From positions 1 through 8,752 of the forward strand of contig JAGNMH010000022.1 in assembly GCA_017991275.1 (NCBI GenBank): DNA of 8,752 nucleotides, written 5' to 3'. This stretch comes from Acidobacteriota bacterium. GTDB taxonomy: Bacteria > Acidobacteriota > Blastocatellia > RBC074. A program made the position numbers and the translations under genes. The notes under the pieces are model-generated. The model was given only the letters and a program-made list of their open reading frames with translations. It was not told the DNA's origin and did not search any database. Below are positions 1 to 6,300 of this stretch, in pieces; the first letter of the stretch is position 1; each line of letters opens with the position of its first letter.

Positions 1-401
1 CGGTCGTTGCTTTTTGCGGAGCGTGCCAGGTTGACAACGACGCGGTCGCCATCGAAAGCTCCGTTCAAATCTTCGGCGGAAATGCGAATGCGGCCCCGTG
101 TGCGTTCATGCGGATCGTCTGGAATAAAATTGATGGTTTTGCGGCGGCGCTGCCTGATTGTTCCCAGCAGCGCGCGGTTGGAATCTGCCCAGCGAAACTC
201 CTGTCCGTGTCGGCGCAACAATCCGCAACCTTGAAGTTGGCTGAGCAACGAGGCTACATTTTTTTGATCGGCTCGACCAAGCTCAAACAGATCGGCCAGG
301 TCGGCGGCGGAAAGCCCATCGTCTTCACGGCGTATCGCTTCCAGCAATTCGTCGATGTTTATTGGGGCGGCAATTTGGTTGGTTGATTTCTTCCTGCTCA
401 T
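1..401 (-). CDS. rnr: RNase R-like exoribonuclease, N-terminal part (runs off left edge)
   Basis: Reading the minus strand from an ATG at 401 gives 133 codons with no stop before the window edge, so the catalytic RNB domain lies outside. Residues about 15-65 look like the winged-helix domain at the N-terminus of RNase R (DELLEAIRREDDGLSAADLA, then a helix ending SLLSQLQ and a strand GLLRRHG). Residues about 79-125 look like the first cold-shock/OB domain, with the typical GAFDGDRVVV element at 114-123. RNase R is a 3'-5' processive exonuclease that degrades structured RNA in the cytoplasm. The usual aromatic GFGFV stretch of this OB domain is replaced by INFIPDD. An in-frame ATG at 449 is an alternative start; neither has a clear ribosome binding site. 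The gene is divergent from the Nudix gene. Another RNB-family exonuclease remains possible because the catalytic part is not visible. Confidence 0.75.
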   Translation of the reverse strand, partial: MSRKKSTNQIAAPINIDELLEAIRREDDGLSAADLADLFELGRADQKNVASLLSQLQGCGLLRRHGQEFRWADSNRALLGTIRQRRRKTINFIPDDPHERTRGRIRISAEDLNGAFDGDRVVVNLARSAKSND

Positions 402-442
402 CGCCGGGTAAAGTAACACGCGCAGCGGCAAGAGCGTAAAGC

Positions 443-471
443 TTGCCATCGCCGGTCGAACCAAATATAAA
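443..471 (+). promoter_or_regulatory. sigma70-like promoter for the Nudix-Dabb unit
   Basis: TTGCCA at 443-448 and TATAAA at 466-471 are separated by 17 nt. Each box matches the sigma70 consensus at five of six positions. Transcription would start near 478, about 30 nt before the TTG start at 509. This argues against starting the Nudix protein at the TTG at 443, which is the -35 box itself. It lies in the 107-bp divergent gap with the RNase R-like gene. Confidence 0.6.
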
Positions 472-496
472 GCGGCAAACAAATAAAAGAAGGCAT

Positions 497-500
497 GGAG
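497..500 (+). promoter_or_regulatory. ribosome binding site deciding the Nudix start
   Basis: GGAG at 497-500 lies 8 nt before an in-frame TTG at 509. An ATG at 495 is in another frame and reads only five codons (MEFLI) before a TGA at 510-512 that overlaps the TTG. Confidence 0.5.
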
Positions 501-508
501 TTTTTGAT

Positions 509-976
509 TTGAAGCCAATTGACCTGCTCAGCAAGCTGTGGCGTCGAGTTCCGAAACGAGTCAGGCGTTGGGGCGCATTGCTGGCTGAGTCGCGCTTCAC
601 TGTTACTGCCGGAGCAGTGGTGACAGATGAAACCGGGCAAGTTTTGCTGCTTCAACATCGTTACCGCCCAGGATTTCAGCAAGGCGGCGGTTGGGGAATT
701 CCCGGTGGATTCATAAAGCCGGGGGAACAACCGGAAGCCGCTCTGCGCCGCGAACTGCGGGAAGAAATCGGCCTGGAAATTGAAACCCTGGGAGTCGCTT
801 TTGTTCGCGCATTGGAACGTTACCAACAAATAGAAATCATCTTTCGCTGTCGCCCACAAAGCGACTTTCAACCACAAAGCCGTGAAATCAGTCGCGCCGA
901 ATGGTTCAAGCCCGAAGCTTTGCCAGAGAGCCTGAGCCACGACCAGCGCAGCCTGATCGAACGAGCATTGCTGTAA
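509..976 (+). CDS. Nudix hydrolase
   Basis: This 155-residue protein, counted from TTG 509, carries a perfect Nudix box at residues 67-89: G67, five residues, E73, seven residues, then R81-E82-L83, E85-E86 and G88-L89. The box matches GX5EX7REUXEEXGU, so the metal-binding glutamates are intact. Nudix enzymes hydrolyse a nucleoside diphosphate linked to another group, using Mg2+; the substrate cannot be told from the sequence. Strands before the box (TVTAGAVVTDETGQVLLLQH) and the acidic and aromatic residues after it fit the whole fold. The basic N-terminal helix (WRRVPKRVRRW, 11-21) is an extra segment that could bind nucleic acid or membrane. The frame stays open back to TTG 443, but that codon is the -35 box of a promoter. 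The Dabb gene follows after 28 nt and is probably co-transcribed. Family call is sure; start and substrate are not. Confidence 0.9.
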   Translation: MKPIDLLSKLWRRVPKRVRRWGALLAESRFTVTAGAVVTDETGQVLLLQHRYRPGFQQGGGWGIPGGFIKPGEQPEAALRRELREEIGLEIETLGVAFVRALERYQQIEIIFRCRPQSDFQPQSREISRAEWFKPEALPESLSHDQRSLIERALL

Positions 977-1004
977 CCTACAACCTTTAACTTACAAACT
1001 GATT

Positions 1005-1310
1005 ATGTTCATACACTCTGTTTATTTTTGGCTGAAACCCGAACTGACCGAAGAACAACGCGCCAAGTTTTGGGCTGGCGCAAATTCGCTGACAACAATC
1101 AAAAGCGTCCGGCAAGGTTTTGTCGGCACTCCCGCCGCAACCGACCGACCGATTATTGACCGGTCTTATACCTGCGCGCTGGTCGTCATCTGCGACGACG
1201 AAGCCGCGCACGAGGCTTATCAAGTTGACCCGATTCACGACAAATTCAGGGAAGATTGCGACGGATTCTGGTCGAAGATTTTGATTTATGACGCAGCAAC
1301 GGAAGGCTGA
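1005..1310 (+). CDS. Dabb (stress-responsive alpha/beta barrel) domain protein
   Basis: The 101-residue protein is a single Dabb domain covering nearly its whole length. Visible family features are the opening strand FIHSVYFWLKPELT (2-15), the VGTPAATDRPIIDRSY region (40-55), the helix DDEAAHEAYQVDPIHDKF (64-81) and the closing strand around WSKILIYD (89-96). Dabb proteins are small ferredoxin-like alpha/beta barrels that usually dimerise. Some are stress-induced and a few are enzymes, but most bacterial members, including this one, have no assigned reaction. There is no signal peptide, so it is probably cytoplasmic. The ATG at 1005 has no clear ribosome binding site. It lies 28 nt after the Nudix stop, which suggests translation from the same mRNA. 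Length and start fit the family well. Confidence 0.85.
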   Translation: MFIHSVYFWLKPELTEEQRAKFWAGANSLTTIKSVRQGFVGTPAATDRPIIDRSYTCALVVICDDEAAHEAYQVDPIHDKFREDCDGFWSKILIYDAATEG

Positions 1311-1336
1311 AGCAAGACAGGCTGAATTCAAATCGA

Positions 1337-1380
1337 AATGGGCAAGCATCGGCAGATTGAATCGCCGGCGCTTGCCCATT
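1337..1380. terminator. hairpin between convergent genes, probable bidirectional terminator
   Basis: AATGGGCAAGC at 1337-1347 is the exact reverse complement of GCTTGCCCATT at 1370-1380. This gives an 11-bp stem around a 22-nt loop, and CGGC/GCCG (1350-1353 and 1364-1367) can pair inside it. It lies 26 nt after the Dabb stop and 18 nt after the stop of the converging minus-strand gene (1399). There is no long U-tract on either side, so termination efficiency is uncertain. Confidence 0.55.
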
Positions 1381-1398
1381 CGTCGTCAGTCGCACAAG

Positions 1399-1893
1399 TC
1401 ACAACATCGCGCGAATCTTTGCGAACAGACCGGCGACCAAGCCAAAACCCAGCAAAGTCAGACAGCCCTTACCTGGATTACCACCCTGTTCAGGACGCGG
1501 GCCAGTTGAACCGTCAGCCGCAACGGCTCGCAAGTCGGCATCCTGCTTTATGAAAAAACCATCCGGCGTCGTCACCAGCAGAGTGTATTTGTAAGGAATT
1601 CGGTTGATCTTTTTCGCGTCCGGCGCGCCGGAAAGTAGGGTTCCGCCTTTTGCGGTTCGGTAATTTGCAGTCGCAAAAGGCGTGTTATTGGGGGCGAATC
1701 GAATCTCCAATCGGCCATCGTTACTGCGCCAGGCGGCTTGCTCGTTGACGGTCAAATCCACCGTGGGCGGCTCCAGGTTCAATCTAAATTCACCTGTTTG
1801 CCGATCCTTGACGACCGTGATGGCAATGTTTACCGGCTTTGGTTGCGGTCTGCTGGGTGGTTGCTGTCCATACTGATTACTACTGGTTTCCAT
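1399..1893 (-). CDS. small cupredoxin-like beta-sandwich protein with hydrophobic C-terminal tail, function unknown
   Basis: I cannot name this 164-residue protein. Residues 1-20 are rich in Pro, Gln and Ser (low complexity). Residues about 21-124 look like a single beta-sandwich with a cupredoxin-type pattern: a PPTVDLTV strand, W55, SNDGRLEIRFAPNNTPF (57-73), a Gly/Ser loop, YKYTLLVTT (101-109) and a closing D-rich strand. There is no His, and the only Cys (C144) is in the tail, so a cupredoxin-type copper site is absent. After a Gly/Pro-rich linker (126-142), residues 144-158 form a hydrophobic stretch followed by K159 and R161, which could be a short C-terminal membrane anchor. No signal peptide is visible, so the domain would face the cytoplasm. 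It is the last gene of the sigma-kinase unit, 45 nt after its paralogue (1939-2484). The start is supported by a strong ribosome binding site. Confidence 0.75.
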   Translation of the reverse strand: METSSNQYGQQPPSRPQPKPVNIAITVVKDRQTGEFRLNLEPPTVDLTVNEQAAWRSNDGRLEIRFAPNNTPFATANYRTAKGGTLLSGAPDAKKINRIPYKYTLLVTTPDGFFIKQDADLRAVAADGSTGPRPEQGGNPGKGCLTLLGFGLVAGLFAKIRAML

Positions 1894-1896
1894 AAT

Positions 1897-1903
1897 CCTC
1901 CTT
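1897..1903 (-). promoter_or_regulatory. strong ribosome binding site of the 1399-1893 gene
   Basis: Read on the minus strand the sequence is AAGGAGG, complementary to the 16S rRNA tail, 3 nt before the ATG at 1893. The spacing is short, but the match is the best in the window and may let this last gene be translated at a high rate. Confidence 0.6.
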
Positions 1904-1938
1904 TAAGTCAACAATCGTGATTTACAAAGCTGGCCCGG

Positions 1939-2484
1939 CTATACCGTTCCTCGCCGATGACGACGGATGATGATGATCTTGGGGTCCAATACGTTCACGC
2001 TGGTTCGGCTGGTCAAAATCACTGCGTATTCGTACTCCCTGGGTTCGCCTTCAGCCGGTTCCGCCAATGCCGAAACCTCAATACCGTCAATCGGCGCTGG
2101 AGCGGCATCCTCACGAGGCCTGTTTGGGACAAGAGGATTAATACCGATATTTTCATAGCTCTCAGCTTCCGGCGCTGGCAATAATGAGGCAACAGAATCA
2201 CCAGAAGGTGGCGAGTTAAAAGGACTATTGAGAGGCGGGAATCTCACTTCAACATTCAGGTCTATTGCTTCAGGCGCACCCGGAAACGCAGGAAGATTCG
2301 ATCCATCGGGAGGCAGCTTAGAATACTGCCAAATCACTTCATCCACATCCGTCACAACCTGATTTCCGTTCTGATCAACCTCTACCTCTATAAAGAGTTT
2401 TACAGGATCAGGGGAAACCGCGATTAGCGATTCACTGGGCCTTTCAGGATTTGGCGTCAAAAAAATAGTAACAAGTTTAAACAT
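1939..2484 (-). CDS. cupredoxin-like beta-sandwich protein with long proline-rich insert, function unknown
   Basis: I do not recognise a named family for this 181-residue protein. It appears to be a divergent paralogue of its neighbour (1399-1893). Shared landmarks are a DPVKLFIEV strand (26-34), a D-E-V-x-W segment (48-52), VEVRFPPLNSPF (78-89), then YEYAVILTS (151-159) and a closing DPKIIII strand (167-173). The neighbour has IRFAPNNTPF, YKYTLLVTT and a similar end. Residues about 90-133 form a Pro/acidic/Asn-rich insert between the two halves, probably a flexible loop. There is no Cys, and the only His is in the basic C-terminus (RRHRRGT), so no metal site is evident. No signal peptide or membrane segment is seen. 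The frame stays open to an ATG at 2547, but the ATG at 2484 has a good ribosome binding site. It lies 87 nt after the kinase stop, probably in the same operon. Confidence 0.7.
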   Translation of the reverse strand: MFKLVTIFLTPNPERPSESLIAVSPDPVKLFIEVEVDQNGNQVVTDVDEVIWQYSKLPPDGSNLPAFPGAPEAIDLNVEVRFPPLNSPFNSPPSGDSVASLLPAPEAESYENIGINPLVPNRPREDAAPAPIDGIEVSALAEPAEGEPREYEYAVILTSRTSVNVLDPKIIIIRRHRRGTV

Positions 2485-2490
2485 GCTTGG

Positions 2491-2495
2491 TCCTC
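2491..2495 (-). promoter_or_regulatory. ribosome binding site deciding the 2484 start
   Basis: GAGGA on the minus strand lies 6 nt before the ATG at 2484. The longer reading from ATG 2547 would add 21 residues that do not resemble the paralogue, so 2484 is preferred. Confidence 0.6.
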
Positions 2496-2571
2496 GGAAA
2501 ATTACCTTGCAGTAACTGCTTTGACTGTAATTTATGCATAGAATCAAAGTCGCTGATGCAAAGTACGTTGG

Positions 2572-5466
2572 TTAACGATTGGCCTGTTGACACTTGGCGA
2601 TGATTGAGTCGAAGCGAGGATTGAGACGCAGTGCCTGCAATTCAGGATCACGGTTAAGCATTGCAATGCCGTATCCACCGCAGGCAGTCCGTTCAAGCCA
2701 CTGTAGCGATTTGTCAATATCGCCTGCCAGCAAATAAACAACCATTGCAGAGTAAGCAACACCAACAGAACTTGAATCCAACTTTAAGGCTTGTTTCAGG
2801 GAGACAACTGCTTCAGTAATTTTGCCACGTTTAGACAGTCGTTCAGCCAAATGAGCATATACCTGAGCATCCATTGTGCCGGTCGCGATATTCCGCTCGG
2901 CAAGATTGATGGCATTATCGTACATCTCCCCTGCCTGGCGGTTATATTCATCAACCAGGTTAGGCAAGGTTTGCATACGCGCAAGTTGGCGATATGCATC
3001 AGCCAGATTACCGAACAAACTGGCGTCCTGCCGTCCTGCTTCCCTGGCCAGGTCAAGTCCCTGCTGAAAATAACTTACGGCCAATTCATACTGCTGTTGC
3101 TCGAAATAGGCCACTCCCAGATTGGTGCGAGCTTCAAAATTGTCGCGTGTCTGATCCTTGCTAATCGAAGCAAGGTACATATCAATCGCTTTTACTGGCT
3201 GATCAACTTTCAAGTACGCTGAGGCGAGATTGTTATATCCGACCGGGCTATCTGGCAATAGTGTGACTACTCGCTGCCAGTTTTCGATAGCTTTGTCGAA
3301 CTTGCCCTGATCGGCATAGAAATAGCCAAACTCGTTATAACCGTCCCAATAATTTGGCCACCATTGAGTCATTTGAAGGTAAATCTGTTCAGCCTGTTGA
3401 AGATTTCCAGCCATTGAGTATGCCTGAGCCAAACCATTCAACGCTTCCCAATCTCTTGGAGCGCGAGCGCGAGCAGCGTCGAAATCCTTGAGCGCTTCTT
3501 CAGGCTTGCCCATTTCTACATAAACCAAACCGCGGGTAATTTGATAAACGTCAGGTTGATCGGGTGACAGATTTATAGCCTGTGTGGCGGATTGCAAAGC
3601 TTTCTCCATCCACTCCGGCATCTGGGTAAAAACGTATTTGTTAAGGTAAGCCCGCGCCAACGCGGACTGCAATCTCGCAGAATCGCCTTCGGATTGAATC
3701 AGCCTCGTCAGTATTTCAATCGGTTTTTCCACCGAATCCCGGTTCAAATCTTTCTGCAATTCGCCCAGCGCGATCAGGTATTGTTCGCCAGCCTGAACGT
3801 TGTTCAACTGAAGTTGCTGGCTGTAAGTAGTCGCGCGCGCTGACTTTGCCAGCTTCAATCTATCCGCAACGCGCTCGGCAATCTGGTTTTGCAATGCTCC
3901 TAGTTGATTACTGAGGCCGGTAATTTCCTCTTCGGCAAAAGTGTAGAGAAATGAATTTTGCACTCGGAACCTGATTTTCAGTTGCGCGCCGGATTGCTGG
4001 ACTTCGCCGCTGACGATCAGGTTTGCGCCAATCTTTCGAGAGATGTTTTGCAAATCCAGATTGAGCAGGCTGGCTTGCCGCGCGTCCGCCACAGGGGCTG
4101 CCTGCCAGGCGTCGGAGATTCGCAACAAATTACGCCGCAAATCATCGGCGAATCCGACCCCCGCCTGTGCGTCGCCAAAGCCTTTGAAGGGCAGCACAAC
4201 AAACTGCTTTTCCGCCGGAATCGCGCTTCTGACCCACCACGAACGCAACAAGGCTCCTGAAACAAAGGCCGCAATCAGCAACACCGAAACCGCAGTGACC
4301 AGCATGACCTGATGCTTGAATTGTTGCGGCCAAAGGCGGCTGGGTTTGATCATCAGGGCGATTGTTTGCCGAACTCCCTCAGCCGATGTTCGACGTTGAG
4401 CGCGCTGTTTGACGAAACATTGCCGAAGCAGTTGCTGAATCGTCTTCGGCGTGTTGGCTGGCAGAGCGCGCCAGTCGGGTTCGTGGCGCGGATCACGGAT
4501 CAAGTTCAGCGTGTCGTAAGTGTCAACGCCCTTGAACGGCAATCTGCCGGTCAGAGTCTGATACATGACGCAGGCCAGCGACCATAAGTCGGTTCCGGCG
4601 TCCAGCATTTCTCCGCGAGTCTGTTCGGGACTCATGTAAACGACTGTGCCAATGACCTCGCCCTTGATGGTTTCGCCGAAATCGCGGGTCAGTTCTTCGT
4701 CCGGAGCAAGCGTTTTCATCTCCACAGTGGCCAGATCGGCAGTAATTCGCCGGGCAATGCCGAAGTCCAGAATTTTGACCTGATTGTCGGGAGTGATTTT
4801 GATGTTGGCCGGTTTCAAATCACGGTGAATGATATTTTTGGAATGCGCGTGAGCCAGCCCCGCGGCCAGTTGCCGGAAAATCGGCAGGGCTTCGGCAATC
4901 GGCAAAGGGCCGTTTCGCAACTTGTCGTCCAGCGTCTGGCCGGGAATGTATTCAAAGACCAGAAACGGGCGTCCGTCGCATTGGCCTTTGTGGCGTAAAC
5001 CCGCGATGTTCTGATGAGTCAGATCGGCGTTCAGACGACCTTCGCGATTGAATCGCGCCTGCCATTCAGGATCGTCGGCATAAGTTCCGATCAGAAACTT
5101 GATGGCGACATCAACGTCAAGGTCATCGTCGTGAGCCAGATAAACTTCGCCCATTCCCCCTTTGCCCAACAACGCCTGAATTCGGTAATTGCCAATCTGA
5201 CGGCCAATCATCGCCGGGCGATGTTGACCGGATTGGTTTATTTGTTCGGCGATTTCCTTGAATGCGTCTTCGACGGCGGGAGTTTCCAGAAAGCCTTCGT
5301 CATCGTCGTGATGTCTGAGCATGTTTTCGACTTTGCGGCGCAACTCCCGGTCATCGCCGCAGGCTTCATCCAGATAAGCCGTGCGCCGGCTTTGCGGCAG
5401 GTCGCAAGCGGTATTGAAGATGTCTTCAAGCGTGGGTCGAACGTGCGTTTTTGTTGTCGGATTCAT
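2572..5466 (-). CDS. membrane Ser/Thr protein kinase with FlgO/TolB-like and TPR sensor region
   Basis: This 964-residue protein has four parts. Residues 1-90 are a helical acidic leader common in acidobacterial kinases. Residues about 93-370 are a Hanks-type kinase domain with all key elements: glycine loop GKGGMGEVY (101-109), catalytic Lys K123 in AIK, H214-R215-D216-LKPAN, D234-F235-G236, and an SPE at 279-281 in place of APE. It should be active. One membrane segment spans about 387-407. Beyond it, residues about 421-540 match the FlgO/TolB-N-like domain often found with TPRs (VVLPFKGFGD, then LIVSGEV), and about 595-925 hold tandem TPRs (for example GYNNLASAYLKVDQPVKAI). The layout puts the catalytic domain in the cytoplasm and the TPRs outside the membrane, as in sensor kinases. 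It overlaps the sigma gene by 41 nt, so the two are translationally coupled; the sigma factor is a likely substrate. GGAG lies about 9 nt before ATG 5466. Confidence 0.93.
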   Translation of the reverse strand: MNPTTKTHVRPTLEDIFNTACDLPQSRRTAYLDEACGDDRELRRKVENMLRHHDDDEGFLETPAVEDAFKEIAEQINQSGQHRPAMIGRQIGNYRIQALLGKGGMGEVYLAHDDDLDVDVAIKFLIGTYADDPEWQARFNREGRLNADLTHQNIAGLRHKGQCDGRPFLVFEYIPGQTLDDKLRNGPLPIAEALPIFRQLAAGLAHAHSKNIIHRDLKPANIKITPDNQVKILDFGIARRITADLATVEMKTLAPDEELTRDFGETIKGEVIGTVVYMSPEQTRGEMLDAGTDLWSLACVMYQTLTGRLPFKGVDTYDTLNLIRDPRHEPDWRALPANTPKTIQQLLRQCFVKQRAQRRTSAEGVRQTIALMIKPSRLWPQQFKHQVMLVTAVSVLLIAAFVSGALLRSWWVRSAIPAEKQFVVLPFKGFGDAQAGVGFADDLRRNLLRISDAWQAAPVADARQASLLNLDLQNISRKIGANLIVSGEVQQSGAQLKIRFRVQNSFLYTFAEEEITGLSNQLGALQNQIAERVADRLKLAKSARATTYSQQLQLNNVQAGEQYLIALGELQKDLNRDSVEKPIEILTRLIQSEGDSARLQSALARAYLNKYVFTQMPEWMEKALQSATQAINLSPDQPDVYQITRGLVYVEMGKPEEALKDFDAARARAPRDWEALNGLAQAYSMAGNLQQAEQIYLQMTQWWPNYWDGYNEFGYFYADQGKFDKAIENWQRVVTLLPDSPVGYNNLASAYLKVDQPVKAIDMYLASISKDQTRDNFEARTNLGVAYFEQQQYELAVSYFQQGLDLAREAGRQDASLFGNLADAYRQLARMQTLPNLVDEYNRQAGEMYDNAINLAERNIATGTMDAQVYAHLAERLSKRGKITEAVVSLKQALKLDSSSVGVAYSAMVVYLLAGDIDKSLQWLERTACGGYGIAMLNRDPELQALRLNPRFDSIIAKCQQANR

Positions 5467-6040
5467 GGCTGTGATCTCCGTTCAGTTCGCTTTGCAACCA
5501 GGCTTTGGCAAAACGCCAGTCGCGCATAACTGTATCGGGTGAAACTTTCAAAACTTCGGCGATTTCTTCGTTGGTCAGGCCGCCGAAATATCGAAGCTCG
5601 ACAATCTGGCTTTTGCGCGCATCCATTTCGGCCAATCTGTCCAGCGCGTCGTTCAACGCCAGATAATCAACATTGGATGCTTCTGGAATTTCTATGGCTT
5701 CATCCAGCGGAACATGCCTTAAACCGCCGCCATGCATCACGGCCTGCCTAGACCGTGCTCGGTCAACCAGAATACGGCGCATGATGTTGGCCGACACGGC
5801 AAAAAAGTGCGCCCGATCCTGCCATTTCAAATTCTTCACGTCGGCCATTTTCAAATAAGCTTCGTTGACCAACGCAGTAGTTTGCAGAGTTTGTCCGGGA
5901 TTTTCACGGCTCATGTAACGATGAGCCATGCGATGAAGCTCGGCATAAACCGCCTCATACAACTCATCTTTCGCGCTTTCCTGCCCTTGCATCCAGGCGC
6001 GCAGCAATTGTGTTACTTCATGGGTTGGAGTTGATGTCAT
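5426..6040 (-). CDS. ECF-type sigma factor, Sig-70_X6 (TIGR02999-like) group
   Basis: The 204-residue protein has the two-domain ECF layout. Region 2 spans about 10-97, with FFAVSANIMRRILVDRARSR (79-98) as the promoter-melting and -10 recognition part. Region 4 spans about 127-185, with a helix-turn-helix at LTNEEIAEVLKVSPDTVMRD (155-174) that reads the -35 box. The group signature QTTALVNEAYLKM (53-65) marks it as the type routinely encoded next to Ser/Thr kinases in Acidobacteriota and Planctomycetota. In this motif, threonines T54-T55 stand where classical ECF sigmas have acidic residues used to bind core polymerase. No anti-sigma factor is encoded nearby; the overlapping kinase is the obvious regulator. 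The start at ATG 6040 is supported by AAGGGA 4 nt upstream and by a promoter at 6088-6115. Target promoters cannot be predicted from this window. Confidence 0.93.
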   Translation of the reverse strand: MTSTPTHEVTQLLRAWMQGQESAKDELYEAVYAELHRMAHRYMSRENPGQTLQTTALVNEAYLKMADVKNLKWQDRAHFFAVSANIMRRILVDRARSRQAVMHGGGLRHVPLDEAIEIPEASNVDYLALNDALDRLAEMDARKSQIVELRYFGGLTNEEIAEVLKVSPDTVMRDWRFAKAWLQSELNGDHSHESDNKNARSTHA

Positions 6041-6087
6041 AAGTTCCCTTCTGGCTGTTTACGGCTGAGTCCCGCCAACTGATTTCG

Positions 6088-6115
6088 ATTATAGCCCGGC
6101 AAAAAAGAATGTCGA
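6088..6115 (-). promoter_or_regulatory. near-consensus sigma70 promoter of the sigma-kinase operon
   Basis: On the minus strand, TCGACA (6110-6115, five of six matches to TTGACA) and TATAAT (6088-6093, perfect) are 16 nt apart. Transcription would start near 6081, leaving a leader of about 40 nt before the sigma ATG at 6040. This suggests that basal transcription of the operon uses the housekeeping sigma factor. Confidence 0.7.
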
Positions 6116-6241
6116 GAATAAATTTGCCGTGTGTGGAGTCTCTGCGTCGCTTCGGTTGCGGATTTCAGCCTAACCAGAAAAGGAAATGAAAGTTTAGGCC
6201 GGATGTTTCAAACAAAACTCCAACTCGGCAACCAATCTGTT

Positions 6242-6271
6242 AAAAAGCCGCAGACAAAGTGCCTGCGGCTT
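6242..6271 (-). terminator. intrinsic terminator of the 6301-6798 gene
   Basis: AAGCCGCAG (6245-6253) pairs with CTGCGGCTT (6263-6271), giving a 9-bp GC-rich stem with a 9-nt loop. On the minus strand it runs directly into TTTTT. It lies 30 nt after the stop of the minus-strand gene at 6301, the right position for a Rho-independent terminator. It also insulates the sigma promoter from readthrough. Confidence 0.85.
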
Positions 6272-6300
6272 ATGAACCAAATCCGTTTTAGTCAGGAATT

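Noticed and set aside
466..474. An AT-rich -10-like box for the RNase R-like gene on the minus strand
   Set aside because: It overlaps the better plus-strand -10 box, and its -35 position matches the consensus poorly.
398..940. A 180-codon minus-strand reading opposite the Nudix gene
   Set aside because: It is antisense to a gene with a perfect Nudix box, and its product has no recognisable pattern.
2485..2571. A separate promoter in the gap between the kinase and the first beta-sandwich gene
   Set aside because: Only weak, badly spaced box-like matches are present; co-transcription is the simpler reading.
5014..5529. A 171-codon plus-strand reading opposite the kinase and sigma genes
   Set aside because: It is a shadow of two strongly recognised minus-strand genes.
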